Shown piece by piece: positions 42,289 through 51,004 of a DNA stretch of 54,847 bases. The notes under the pieces were generated by a model that saw only the letters and a list, made by a program, of their open reading frames with translations, was not told where the DNA came from and did no database searches. Where the stretch lies: assembly GCF_019331805.1 (NCBI RefSeq), contig NZ_JAHBBE010000016.1, forward strand, positions 1 to 54,847. The letters run 5' to 3'. The position numbers and the translations under genes are program-made. This stretch comes from Bifidobacterium pongonis. GTDB lineage: Bacteria > Actinomycetota > Actinomycetes > Actinomycetales > Bifidobacteriaceae. Within the stretch, counting starts at the first letter, position 1. Each line of letters starts with the position of its first letter.

Positions 42289-42728
42289 TGCGATTCACGC
42301 TCCTTTAACCGTTGGTCGTCGATGTATTTGGCCACCGCATGCTCGTTGACTGAGCCGATGCTTTCCGCGAAATAGCTGGGCGACCATAGGCTCCGTTCTC
42401 CCTTGCGTTTCCAGTATTGGCTTTTCAGTTCGGGGTGCATGGCGAACAGTCGGAGACTGGAAGTGCCCTTCAACTGTTTGACGATACTGCTCACGCTGAT
42501 TTTCGGCGGTGCTGACACGAACAGGTGGATGTGATCGTCCAAGCCGATCTCCATGTGGGGGATGCCGTAGCCGTGCTCGTTGGCTATCTCCCTGAGAATC
42601 GTCTTCAAATCCGAGTCGATGCCGTTCTTGAGCACCTTGCGACGGTATTTCGTACACCAGATGATGTGGTAGTTCAGATTGTATACTGAAGTCCTACCAT
42701 GCGTAAACCGTTCATCGCTTGCACTCAT
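42285..42728 (-). CDS. tnpA: IS200/IS605 transposase TnpA (Y1 HUH)
   Basis: A 147-residue single-strand transposase. The HUH motif is DDHIHLFVSAPP (His-hydrophobic-His) near residue 65, and the catalytic Tyr is in AVAKYIDDQ near 137. It excises and inserts the element as single-stranded DNA. Length is typical. Overlaps tnpB by four bases. Confidence 0.92.
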   Translation of the reverse strand: MSASDERFTHGRTSVYNLNYHIIWCTKYRRKVLKNGIDSDLKTILREIANEHGYGIPHMEIGLDDHIHLFVSAPPKISVSSIVKQLKGTSSLRLFAMHPELKSQYWKRKGERSLWSPSYFAESIGSVNEHAVAKYIDDQRLKERESQ

Positions 42729-42820
42729 GGGAATAATCGTAGCATATCCGCTACCATACGCAAAATTCGATACGCCCTAACCCGGCATTAAAATACCGGG
42801 TTTGCGGGCTAGAAACCTCA

Positions 42821-43705
42821 TCAAGACGAACGTCTGGCCACCCAGTCGAACAGGTCGGCGGCGACGCCCGTGGCGTCGGCGCGGACGATCAGCCGGAACA
42901 CGGCCCTGCCCATGGGATCGTCCAACGGTACGATGATGCGCCCTGCCGGAGGGTCGCCGCGGAACGGCGCGTCGGAGACGAACGTGCAGTACGGCGTGGT
43001 GTGCGCGAGTTGGGCGAACACTGTACGGTCGTGCTGTTCGATGAGCGTGGCGTGGGGGAGCGCCCGGTCCACGCGTTCACGCCAGAAACCGATGTCCGAA
43101 AGGATCAGGAACGTCTCATGGGCGAGCTGGCTCGTCGTGAGCGTTTTGAACGCGGCCAACGGGTGGCTCGGCGGCAGCGTGATCGACAGTTGCTCGCGCA
43201 TGAGCGGGCAGGAGCGCACAGCCCCTTCCCGCGCGGTCGGATTATCCATACCGGACGGGTCTTCCGTACCGTCATCCTCGACGATGCCCAGGTCGAGCGA
43301 ACCGTTGGAGACCATGCGGACGATATCCGCCTGGCTTAACGTTTCCGAGGTCAACGCCTCACGGGGGAACCGTTCCACCAGCAGCGCGGTGAGCTTCCAC
43401 AGGGGCGCGGGCGCCACCGTGCCGACCCGCAAGGTCGTCGCACGCCGCGCCGCGGCGGCCACGGCGTCACGCATCAGCCGCTCGTCGCGCAGCAACTGCC
43501 TGGCCCAATCCACCGCGACGGCCCCGGTACCGTTCAACGTCACCCTCCTGCCCACCCGGTCGAACAGCGTGCAACCCAACTCCTCCTCCAAACGGCGTAT
43601 CGAACGGCTCAACGTCGGCTGCGGCATACGCAACGCGTCCGCCGCCGCCGACATCGTCCCCTCATCGGCCACCGCAACCAACTGGCGAATCTGATCGAAA
43701 TCCAT
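42821..43705 (-). CDS. LysR-family transcriptional regulator
   Basis: A 294-residue LysR-type regulator. The helix-turn-helix is in MSAAADALRMPQPTLSRSIRR near residue 18-38 (split here at 20 residues: MSAAADALRM, then PQPTLSRSIRR), followed by a substrate-binding domain (LRVGTVAPAPLWKL). Divergent from the aldo/keto reductase gene with a perfect dyad in between, so it probably controls that gene. Start: ATG at 43705 with GAGGGTG upstream. The IS element lies just beyond its stop. Confidence 0.9.
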   Translation of the reverse strand: MDFDQIRQLVAVADEGTMSAAADALRMPQPTLSRSIRRLEEELGCTLFDRVGRRVTLNGTGAVAVDWARQLLRDERLMRDAVAAAARRATTLRVGTVAPAPLWKLTALLVERFPREALTSETLSQADIVRMVSNGSLDLGIVEDDGTEDPSGMDNPTAREGAVRSCPLMREQLSITLPPSHPLAAFKTLTTSQLAHETFLILSDIGFWRERVDRALPHATLIEQHDRTVFAQLAHTTPYCTFVSDAPFRGDPPAGRIIVPLDDPMGRAVFRLIVRADATGVAADLFDWVARRSS

Positions 43706-43753
43706 GCACACCCTCCGCGGAACACGCGCCAAACCAGCGCAAACCCATAAACC

Positions 43754-43776
43754 GCTTATGCGCCAAACGCATAAGC
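43754..43776. promoter_or_regulatory. Perfect 9-bp dyad, likely LysR operator
   Basis: GCTTATGCG (43754-43762) and CGCATAAGC (43768-43776) form a perfect dyad with a 5-bp spacer, containing T-N11-A. It lies 49 bp ahead of the LysR gene and 80 bp ahead of the reductase gene. Confidence 0.75.
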
Positions 43777-43856
43777 AGTTCCTCGTTTCGCATTTTACCG
43801 GGCGGCATACAAAGCCCATAATCATACGCAAGACGATTAAACGAAAGGAACAACGC

Positions 43857-44705
43857 ATGCAACGATTCACCATGAACAACGGACAGGAAATCCCCGCGAT
43901 CGGCTACGGCGTCTTCCAAATGACCGGCGACGAAGTACGCGAACACATACCAGAAGCGATCAAAGCCGGCTACCGCCACATCGACACCGCCAACGCCTAC
44001 TTCAACGAAGTGGCCGTCGGCGAAGCGGTCAAAACATGCGGCGTGGACCGCAAAGACCTGTTCATCACCACCAAACTCTTCCCGCAAAGCTACCCATACA
44101 GCCAGTGCGGCAAAGACATCAACGCCTCCCTGGAACGCCTCGGCATGGACTACGTCGACCTCATGCTGTTCCACCAGCCCTACGGCGACTACATCTCCGG
44201 ATGGAAAGCCATGGAAGAAGCCGTCAAAGCCGGCACCGTGAAATCCATCGGCCTATCCAACTTCCCCATGCGCAAAATCCAGGAAATCCTCGACATCGCC
44301 GACATCATGCCCGCCGTACTGCAAGTCGAAATCAACCCCTACTGGAACCAGCACGAGCTCAAAACACAACTCCAAGGCACCGGCATCACCTTCGAAGGCT
44401 GGTATCCGCTCGGCCACGGCGACCGCAAACTCCTCGAAGAACCCATCATCACCGCGCTCGCAGGCAAATACGGCAAAACCGCCGCGCAGATCATCCTGCG
44501 CTGGCACCTGCAGGAAGGCAACGTCATCTTCCCCAAAACCCTCAATCCGACACACATGCGCGACAACCTCGACATCTTCGACTTCGCACTGACCGACGCC
44601 GACATGGCCACCATCAACACCCTGTCGCAAACCCCGTACTACCAGGTGCCCGACGAGCCGCCCGCATTCGTACTCACCCACAACGACTACAGCCGGCAGG
44701 TCTGA
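43857..44705 (+). CDS. Aldo/keto reductase
   Basis: A 282-residue NADPH-dependent aldo/keto reductase. The tetrad is visible: Asp and Tyr in HIDTANAYFNE near residue 44, Lys in ITTKL near 72, and His in LMLFHQPYGD near 105. IFPKTLNPTHM is the cofactor loop. Third codon positions are rich in C and A. Start: ATG at 43857 with GAAAGGA upstream. It is the likely target of the divergent LysR, and a remnant of a second AKR follows. Confidence 0.9.
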   Translation: MQRFTMNNGQEIPAIGYGVFQMTGDEVREHIPEAIKAGYRHIDTANAYFNEVAVGEAVKTCGVDRKDLFITTKLFPQSYPYSQCGKDINASLERLGMDYVDLMLFHQPYGDYISGWKAMEEAVKAGTVKSIGLSNFPMRKIQEILDIADIMPAVLQVEINPYWNQHELKTQLQGTGITFEGWYPLGHGDRKLLEEPIITALAGKYGKTAAQIILRWHLQEGNVIFPKTLNPTHMRDNLDIFDFALTDADMATINTLSQTPYYQVPDEPPAFVLTHNDYSRQV

Positions 44706-44779
44706 ACGGCCAGCACAACCCATGCAACCCGCAACCCGCGACCCACACGAACCGCAAACACACACAGGAGGCAACACCC

Positions 44780-45055
44780 ATGTAATACACAACGCTCAAC
44801 AACGGCATAACCATGCCCATGCTCGGCTACGGCGTCTACCAGACACCCCCGGAGGAAACCGAACGCTGCGTGGCACAAGCCCTGGAAACCGGCTACCGAC
44901 TCATCGACACCGCCCAAGCCTACGGCAACGAGGCAGGAGTCGGCGCCGCCATCAACCACAGCGGCATCGACCGAGGCGACATCTTCATCACCAGCAAAAT
45001 CTGGGTCTCCAACATGAACTACGACCGCGCCGCCGCCTCCATCCGCAGATCAGCC
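44780..45055 (+). pseudogene. Truncated aldo/keto reductase with stop at codon 2
   Basis: Behind a good AGGAGG site, ATG at 44780 is followed at once by TAA (44783-44785). The frame then reads a clear AKR N-terminus (TMPMLGYGVYQTPPEE, LIDTAQAYGNEAG, IFITSKIWVSNMNYD) before family likeness ends near 45055, after about 90 codons. The C-terminal two thirds are missing. It is a paralog of, not a copy of, the gene before it. One base change at codon 2 (for example TAA from GAA or CAA) would explain the stop. Confidence 0.85.
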
Positions 45056-45141
45056 GCATACCGGAACCAGCCAAGCCCGCAAAGCCATACGACCGCAAAC
45101 CTCCAACCACAAGCCCGCGGGAACACGGCCGGGCGGGAACC

Positions 45142-46020
45142 TCACTTACCGGTGACCACCGTGACCTTGCTCGGATCGATCCGCTCCGGATCAAGCGTCA
45201 GCTCCCCGATCGCATCGGCACGAATCACACCGGACGAAGGATTGAACACACTATCGATCGTGCCACGCACATCCGCATCGACATGCGAATACTCGAACGC
45301 CAACGTCGTATTGACCAGACGGCAATCACGCAACACCAAGCCATCCACATAACACAAGCCCTGCAAACTCTCGATCGTGCAATGCTCAAACGTCACATTA
45401 CGTGAATTCCACGCCAAATACTCACCCGAAATAAACGAATCACGCACCGTCACATTCTCGCAATTCCAAAAACAATCCTTCGAAATCAGCCGGGAATTCG
45501 ACACCACCACATTCCGAGCGCCATCAAACGGGTAATTACCCACCAAACGCAGATTATCGGCATGCACATCCTCACAATTCATCGCCAGATAATCACCACG
45601 CGCACACACATTCTCCAACGACACATCGGAACAACCCCACAACGTCTCCTCCGCATTCACGAAATCAACGCCACGCAACGACACCCCACGACACCTACGG
45701 AAATTCTTCGGCGCCTCGAACGTGCAATCCTCCACCGCAATACGATTCGTATACCACACACCCGCGCGAGCCATCTCAAACCACGTACACCCCGAAGCAT
45801 GCACATCCTCGCAATACCACAACGGATACTTCCACTTGAACGAACAATCAACCAACTCAACACCACGCGCATGCTTCAACGGCGACTCACCATCAGCGAA
45901 AACCGAATCCACATACCGCCCATCACGCGCGAAAAACTCAGCACGCTCACCAGTCAACAACGCCTGACGAACCTCAGCCTTATCACCCACACCGGCAACA
46001 CCAGACACACGCTCCACCAT
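45142..46020 (-). CDS. DUF3737 family protein (right-handed beta-helix-like)
   Basis: A 292-residue protein built of many short repeats of about 19-21 residues with a hydrophobic/Cys/Asn-rich pattern (VELVDCSFKW, IAVEDCTFEA, VSLENVCARG, VVVSNSRLIS, VTFEHCTIES), as in right-handed beta-helix proteins. It fits the DUF3737 family of hypothetical proteins found in gut Firmicutes and bifidobacteria. It has no signal peptide. Function unknown. Start: ATG at 46020 directly behind AAGGAGGAT. Lower GC than neighbours. Confidence 0.8.
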   Translation of the reverse strand: MVERVSGVAGVGDKAEVRQALLTGERAEFFARDGRYVDSVFADGESPLKHARGVELVDCSFKWKYPLWYCEDVHASGCTWFEMARAGVWYTNRIAVEDCTFEAPKNFRRCRGVSLRGVDFVNAEETLWGCSDVSLENVCARGDYLAMNCEDVHADNLRLVGNYPFDGARNVVVSNSRLISKDCFWNCENVTVRDSFISGEYLAWNSRNVTFEHCTIESLQGLCYVDGLVLRDCRLVNTTLAFEYSHVDADVRGTIDSVFNPSSGVIRADAIGELTLDPERIDPSKVTVVTGK

Positions 46021-46186
46021 ATCCTCCTTCACATCACGCATACGCTCATACGCACAGCACAACATAGAAACCTCAAGCACTCGAAGTCAAACGGGGAGTC
46101 ACATCCGCCACCAGCGAACACAACTCCCCGCAAACAAACCAGCAAGACCCGCAACCACAAGCCAACAGGTCAAACCAGCAAACACA

Positions 46187-46702
46187 TCACGACACCAACG
46201 CAGCGGAATAACCGGCAATCACCCCATCAAGCCGCTCATCGGAAGACGAAGCAACACCCTGCACCAGGAACGGCTCCAAATACGTCGCATGCGTATGACG
46301 GAACGTCGTCTCAAACGGAGACAACAACTCCTCCATAGTGCGCACATGACTACCATCACGCGCATACGACTCCGCAGGAGAACCAGTCGACACCGCCAAC
46401 ATGAACTCCTTACCCTCCAACGCGCGACCACCGCCATACGCCCAACCAGCCTGCAACACCGCATCCTCCCACTGCTTCAACAAAGCCGGAGAACTATACC
46501 AATAAAACGGGAACTGCAACACAACACGATCATGCGACTCGATCAACGCCTGCTCACGAGCCACATCAACCGCAAAATCCGGATACTGCGCATACTCATC
46601 AACCACCGTCACCCCATCAACACCGGCAGCCACATCCATAAGCGCACGATTCACACGAGACCGATCCAAATGCGGATGAAACACCAAAACCAACGTCCTC
46701 AA
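46187..46702 (-). CDS. NAD(P)H oxidoreductase (MdaB/KefF-like flavodoxin fold)
   Basis: A 171-residue flavoprotein of the NQO/MdaB/KefF family. LVLVFHPHLDRSRVNRAL at the start is the FMN-binding phosphate loop; LQFPFYWYSSPALLKQWED near residue 70 is the conserved family motif. It probably reduces quinones or supports a potassium efflux channel. Start: TTG at 46702 (AAGG upstream) fits the usual family N-terminus; a GTG at 46735 would add 11 residues. Same strand as DUF3737. Confidence 0.82.
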   Translation of the reverse strand: MRTLVLVFHPHLDRSRVNRALMDVAAGVDGVTVVDEYAQYPDFAVDVAREQALIESHDRVVLQFPFYWYSSPALLKQWEDAVLQAGWAYGGGRALEGKEFMLAVSTGSPAESYARDGSHVRTMEELLSPFETTFRHTHATYLEPFLVQGVASSSDERLDGVIAGYSAALVS

Positions 46703-46925
46703 CAGACACGCCTTACCAAAACGGCTAACATTCACCGGCCATTGTAACACCACACACCACAACACCCACACCACCAACCGGCCCACACCAGCCACGCCGC
46801 CAGCCAACAACACCATATAAACGCAATCAATGACACCACAGACGTTTCCCCCACGCGCTCGCGGTTATGATGTTTCGGAAACCGGCGCACGGGGTGCCGG
46901 CGGGAGCGAAAGGAGACGGACCGGT

Positions 46926-47753
46926 ATGCGGGCGAACAGGGAGACGCTTTCCAAGGCGTTGGGCGCGGCGGTGCCGAAAAGCCTGCCGGTGTGCATCAGC
47001 TTCCTTTTCCTCGCGATGTCGTACGGCGTGCTCATGGGCACCAAAGGGTTCTCCTTCGTATGGCCCATGTGCATGAGCGCGTTCATCTTCACCGGCTCCA
47101 TGGAATTCGTCACAGTCAACCTGCTGCTCTCCGCGTTCAACCCCATCGCGGCGTTCCTGCTGGCGGTCATGATCGGAGCCCGGCACATCTTCTACGGCAT
47201 CTCCATGCTCGGCAAATACCGGAATGTGGGGGCGAAGAAGTTCTACCTCATCTACGGCCTGTGCGACGAGACTTTCGCGGTGAACTCCGGAGCGAAGATC
47301 CCGCAGGGCGTGGACCACGGCTGGTTCTATTTCTTCGTCACGCTGCTCAACCAGTTCTACTGGGTGCTGGGCGCGACGCTCGGCGGACTGCTGGGGGAGC
47401 GGCTCTCATCCCTGAACACCAACGGGCTTGAATTCATCCTCACCGGACTGTTCGTGGTGGTGTTCCTGGACCAGTGGATGAATTCGGAACGCAAAAGCCA
47501 CATGGCGGCGTTGCTGGGCATCGTGGTTCCGGTGATCTGCCTGACATTGTTCGGGCCGGACGGATTCATGGTCCCCTCGCTGATCGTCATGCTCGTGCTG
47601 TTCCTCGCGTTGCGGCGATACCTGGACGACCTCAAACCGGAGGATGGCGCGAACGGCGATACGGATGCGGGGGCTGGCACGACCGCGACCGTAAACGCAA
47701 ACGCGACCGCAACCGCAACCGCGCTCGCCGAGGAGAAGGAGGATATCCGATGA
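46926..47753 (+). CDS. azlC: AzlC-family branched-chain amino acid exporter, large subunit
   Basis: A 275-residue membrane protein of the AzlC/YgaZ family, with about eight hydrophobic segments ([43 protein letters not shown]). Together with AzlD it exports branched-chain amino acids (azaleucine resistance). The C-terminal 50 residues are low-complexity Asn/Ala/Thr. Start: ATG at 46926 with AAAGGAG upstream. The stop overlaps azlD (ATGA). Confidence 0.88.
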   Translation: MRANRETLSKALGAAVPKSLPVCISFLFLAMSYGVLMGTKGFSFVWPMCMSAFIFTGSMEFVTVNLLLSAFNPIAAFLLAVMIGARHIFYGISMLGKYRNVGAKKFYLIYGLCDETFAVNSGAKIPQGVDHGWFYFFVTLLNQFYWVLGATLGGLLGERLSSLNTNGLEFILTGLFVVVFLDQWMNSERKSHMAALLGIVVPVICLTLFGPDGFMVPSLIVMLVLFLALRRYLDDLKPEDGANGDTDAGAGTTATVNANATATATALAEEKEDIR

Positions 47754-48088
47754 CCATGGAAACCTGGCAAGGTGTCGTGACCATCCTCATGGCCGTGATC
47801 GGCACCGTCATCACGCGATTCCTGCCCTTCATCGTGTTCCCTGAGTCGAAGCGCCCGCCGCGCGTCGTCGAATACCTGGGCAAGGTGCTGCCCTATGCCA
47901 TGGGCGGCCTGCTCGTGGTGTATTCGCTCAAGGATGTGACGCTGCTCGCCGGCACCCACGGCATTCCCGAAGCGGTGGCCATCGCGGTCATCGTCCTGCT
48001 GCACGTGTGGAAGCGCAACATGCTGCTGTCGATCGCGGGCGGCACCGCCGTCTACATGCTGCTCGTGCAGGTGGTGTTCCAGGTCTGA
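47750..48088 (+). CDS. azlD: AzlD-family branched-chain amino acid exporter, small subunit
   Basis: A 112-residue membrane protein with three or four hydrophobic segments ([31 protein letters not shown]). Partner of the overlapping azlC; translation is likely coupled through the ATGA overlap. Length is normal. Confidence 0.88.
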   Translation: MTMETWQGVVTILMAVIGTVITRFLPFIVFPESKRPPRVVEYLGKVLPYAMGGLLVVYSLKDVTLLAGTHGIPEAVAIAVIVLLHVWKRNMLLSIAGGTAVYMLLVQVVFQV

Positions 48089-48237
48089 GCGTCTCACCGC
48101 AGCCGCGTGCGTCCCATATCGTGAGAAGTAACGCGGTGTTGCGATTGACGGGCTTACGCTGTTCCATAGCCGTGGGAATGGCCCATCGTGGCCATGGCTA
48201 CAAGCAACAATCCTGCAATCGAGAGAGAATAAAGAGA

Positions 48238-50652
48238 ATGACAAGTGCAGCTAGCGCTGCCGGGGCTCGTGTGCCTGCGCCCGGCAAGCTGGAGTTCAAG
48301 GACGACTACACGCCCGCCGAGGCGGAGCGCGTCATCCGCAATTCGAAGGGTCTGCCCGTTGGCGTGAAGCCGAAGATGGTATGGACCTGGCCGAAGGCCA
48401 TCATCTGGGCCGTCGTGGCGATCGTATGCGCCGTCGGCTGGTCCGTGCTGGCCGTATCGCGCGGCGAGGAGATCTCCGCCATCTGGTTCATCGTGGTGGC
48501 ACTGTGCTCCTACGCGATCGCCTACCGCTTCTACGCGTACTACATCCAGATCAAGATCATGCGCACCAATGACGCGAACGCCACTCCGGCCGAACGCGTG
48601 CACGACGGCGCCAACTTCGAACGCACCGACCGCCGCGTGCTGTTCGGTCAGCATTTCGCCGGCATCTCCGGCGCCGGCCCGCTCGTCGGCCCGATCCTGG
48701 CCGCGCAGATGGGCTACCTGCCCTCCACCATGTGGATCATCCTCGGCGTGATCTTCGCCGGCGCCGTGCAGGACATGCTCATGCTGTGGATCTCCGCCAA
48801 GCGCCGCGGCCGCTCCTTCGGCCAGATGGCCACCGATGAGATGGGCAAGTTCGGCGGCACCATCCTGTCCGTGTTCCTCGTGGTCATGACCGCCATCGCC
48901 ATGGCTTTCCTCGCCCTGGTCGCGGTCAAGGCCATGGCATCCTCGCCGTGGGCCGTGTTCTCCATCGGCATGACCATCCCGATCGCCCTGATTATGGGCT
49001 GCTACCAGCGCTTCCTGCGCCCCGGCCGCGTGATCGAAACCACCATCCTCGGCTTCGTGCTGCTCGTCATCGACATCGTCGCCGGCGGTTACATCGCCGA
49101 TTCCCCGACGCTCGCCCCGATCTTCACCCTGACCGGCAAGCAGCTCGTCATCGCGCTGGTGATCTACTCCTTCGCCGCTGCCGCACTGCCGCACTGGCTG
49201 CTCGTCACCCCGCGTGACTACCTGTCCACCCTGATGAAGATCGGCACCCTGCTGCTGCTCGTCGTCGGCATCATCGTCGCCAACCCGATGGTCAAGGTGC
49301 CTGCGATCACCGAGCTCGCATCCCTGTCCAACGGCCCGACCTTCTCCGGCAGCCTGTTCCCGTTCCTGTTCATCACCATCGCCTGCGGCGCCCTCTCCGG
49401 CTTCCACGGCGCGGTGAGCTCCGGCCTCACCCCGAAGGCCCTGGAGAAGGAGAACCAGATCCGCATGATCGGCTACGGCTCCATGCTGGTCGAATCCTTC
49501 ACCGCCATCATCGCTCTGATCGCCGCGATCACCGTCTCCCAGGGCGTGTACTTCTCCACCAACATGTCCGCCCTGCAGATCAGCAAGGCCTCCGGCGTGA
49601 CCGTGTCCGCCACCTCCACCCCGAAGGAGCAGGCCGACGCCGCGGTCAAGGCCGTGAACTCCATGAAGGTCAGCAACATCAAGGGCGAGCAGATGAAGGT
49701 CACTTGGGATTCCGTCGATGAGAACGGCGATGCCAAGACCTACGAAGGCTCCGAAGCCCTGGAGAAGGCCGCCTCCGACATCGGCGAGAAGACCATCGTC
49801 TCCCGCACCGGCGGCGCGACCACCTTCGCCATGGGCATGGCGAGCTTCCTGAAGTCCTTCCTCGGCGGCCATAACGCCATGGCCTTCTGGTACCACTTCG
49901 CCATCATGTTCGAGGCGCTGTTCATCCTCACCACCGTCGACAACGGCACCCGCGTGGCCCGCTACCAGATCGGCGAGCTGCTCGGCAACGTGCGTAAGCT
50001 CGAAAAGTTCGCCGACCCGACCTGGAAGGTCGGCAACGTGATCACCACGCTGATCGCCGTGGCCCTGTGGGGCTCCATGCTGTGGATGGGCGTGGCCGAC
50101 ACGAACGGCGGCATCAACGCCATGGTCCCGATCTTCGGCATCTCCAACCAGCTGCTCGCCGCGGCCTGCTTCGTGCTCGTGACCGTGTGCGTCGCCAAGC
50201 TCGGCCGTACGAAGTACCTGTGGATCCCGATCGTCCCGCTCGTGTGGGATGTCGCCGTGACCTTCACCGCCGACTTCCAGAAGATCTTCGGACCGTTGAG
50301 CTACTTCACCGTGGCCGCGAACTACAAGGCCCAGATCGCCGGCGGCACGCTGAGCGGCGAAGCCCTGACGAACGCCAAGGCCGCACTGTCCAACGCGTAC
50401 CTCGACGGCTTCCTTTCCGTGTTCTTCCTCATCATGATGGGTGTGTTCGTGATCGTCGGCGTGGTCGAGGTCGTGAAGATCCTCGCCCGCGGCAAGTTCG
50501 GCGTGGAAACCACCAGTGAGGAACCGTTCATGGAATCCGAATGGTTCGCCCCGTCCAGCCTGATCGCCACCAAGCTGGAGAAGAAGGTGCAGCGCGAATA
50601 CAGCGCCAAGCTGCAGGAGCTGCGCCAGCAGGGTGCTCAGGCCACCGCCTGA
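48238..50652 (+). CDS. cstA: Carbon starvation protein CstA-family transporter
   Basis: An 804-residue integral membrane protein of the CstA/BtsT family, importing pyruvate or peptides. The CstA core starts near residue 100 (FGQHFAGISGAGPLVGPILAAQMGYLP, split: FGQHFAGISGAGP and LVGPILAAQMGYLP) and runs through many hydrophobic segments. DNGTRVARYQ and ISNQLLAAACF near residues 575-645 are family motifs. An insert of about 80 polar residues (SATSTPKEQADAAV) lies near residue 460. Start: ATG at 48238 with AAAGAG upstream. A terminator-like hairpin and a YbdD-type gene follow. Confidence 0.92.
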   Translation: MTSAASAAGARVPAPGKLEFKDDYTPAEAERVIRNSKGLPVGVKPKMVWTWPKAIIWAVVAIVCAVGWSVLAVSRGEEISAIWFIVVALCSYAIAYRFYAYYIQIKIMRTNDANATPAERVHDGANFERTDRRVLFGQHFAGISGAGPLVGPILAAQMGYLPSTMWIILGVIFAGAVQDMLMLWISAKRRGRSFGQMATDEMGKFGGTILSVFLVVMTAIAMAFLALVAVKAMASSPWAVFSIGMTIPIALIMGCYQRFLRPGRVIETTILGFVLLVIDIVAGGYIADSPTLAPIFTLTGKQLVIALVIYSFAAAALPHWLLVTPRDYLSTLMKIGTLLLLVVGIIVANPMVKVPAITELASLSNGPTFSGSLFPFLFITIACGALSGFHGAVSSGLTPKALEKENQIRMIGYGSMLVESFTAIIALIAAITVSQGVYFSTNMSALQISKASGVTVSATSTPKEQADAAVKAVNSMKVSNIKGEQMKVTWDSVDENGDAKTYEGSEALEKAASDIGEKTIVSRTGGATTFAMGMASFLKSFLGGHNAMAFWYHFAIMFEALFILTTVDNGTRVARYQIGELLGNVRKLEKFADPTWKVGNVITTLIAVALWGSMLWMGVADTNGGINAMVPIFGISNQLLAAACFVLVTVCVAKLGRTKYLWIPIVPLVWDVAVTFTADFQKIFGPLSYFTVAANYKAQIAGGTLSGEALTNAKAALSNAYLDGFLSVFFLIMMGVFVIVGVVEVVKILARGKFGVETTSEEPFMESEWFAPSSLIATKLEKKVQREYSAKLQELRQQGAQATA

Positions 50653-50676
50653 CGCCGTGTCATAACGGTTGGTTAT

Positions 50677-50710
50677 CGTCGGTCCGAACGGTCATACGTT
50701 CGGACCGACG
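50677..50710 (+). terminator. Rho-independent terminator or attenuator between cstA and the ybdD-type gene
   Basis: Arms 50677-50690 and 50697-50710 pair perfectly (14 bp, 6-nt loop), followed by TTTTT at 50711. It lies between two genes of a conserved pair, so partial read-through would set the dose of the small partner. Confidence 0.85.
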
Positions 50711-50731
50711 TTTTTCATTAAGGAAACGATT

Positions 50732-50947
50732 ATGGGAATTGCCAGTGGAATCGCCAGCAAGGTGCGCGCCGCATGGCGGGGCATCGTCTGGTACATGCGT
50801 GAGATCAGCGGCGAGGCGCGATACGACCATTATCTGGAGCATTTCGCGCAGGAGCATCCGGGGGAGACGCCCATGAGCGAAACGGAGTTCCTGCGTGCGC
50901 GTGAGGAATACGACAAATACCATCCCAACACCAGCTGCTGCTGTTGA
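50732..50947 (+). CDS. YbdD/YjiX-family small protein
   Basis: A 71-residue protein of the YbdD/YjiX family, usually encoded right after cstA and needed for or modulating CstA-type pyruvate uptake. Seen: VWYMREISGEARYDHYLEH (the family core) and a C-terminal SCCC. Start: ATG at 50732 with AAGGAAACG upstream. Confidence 0.85.
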   Translation: MGIASGIASKVRAAWRGIVWYMREISGEARYDHYLEHFAQEHPGETPMSETEFLRAREEYDKYHPNTSCCC

Positions 50948-51004
50948 ACGCGGCAGGCGCGGGGAACGGAACGTGAGGGCGCGGGGAGAGCGGCGGAAGA
51001 GGCG

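Larger units (their letters stand above)
40982..42812 (-). mobile_element. IS200/IS605-family insertion sequence
   Basis: The element carries a Y1 transposase gene (tnpA) and a tnpB gene on the minus strand with ATGA overlap. Hairpins lie at each end: CCCGTGGTT at 40990-40998 pairing with 41001-41009 (tnpB end), and AACCCGG at 42779-42785 with 42796-42802 (tnpA end). Members of this family have subterminal hairpins and no target duplication; the right end is placed at 40982 and the left end near 42812 by inference. It sits directly after the LysR gene stop. Confidence 0.8.

Noticed and set aside
44780..45405. Full-length second aldo/keto reductase
   Set aside because: Codon 2 is a stop and family similarity ends near 45055; no intact reading frame exists.
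48154..49896. Long minus-strand open frame opposite cstA
   Set aside because: Antisense shadow with no recognisable domain; cstA is clear on the plus strand.
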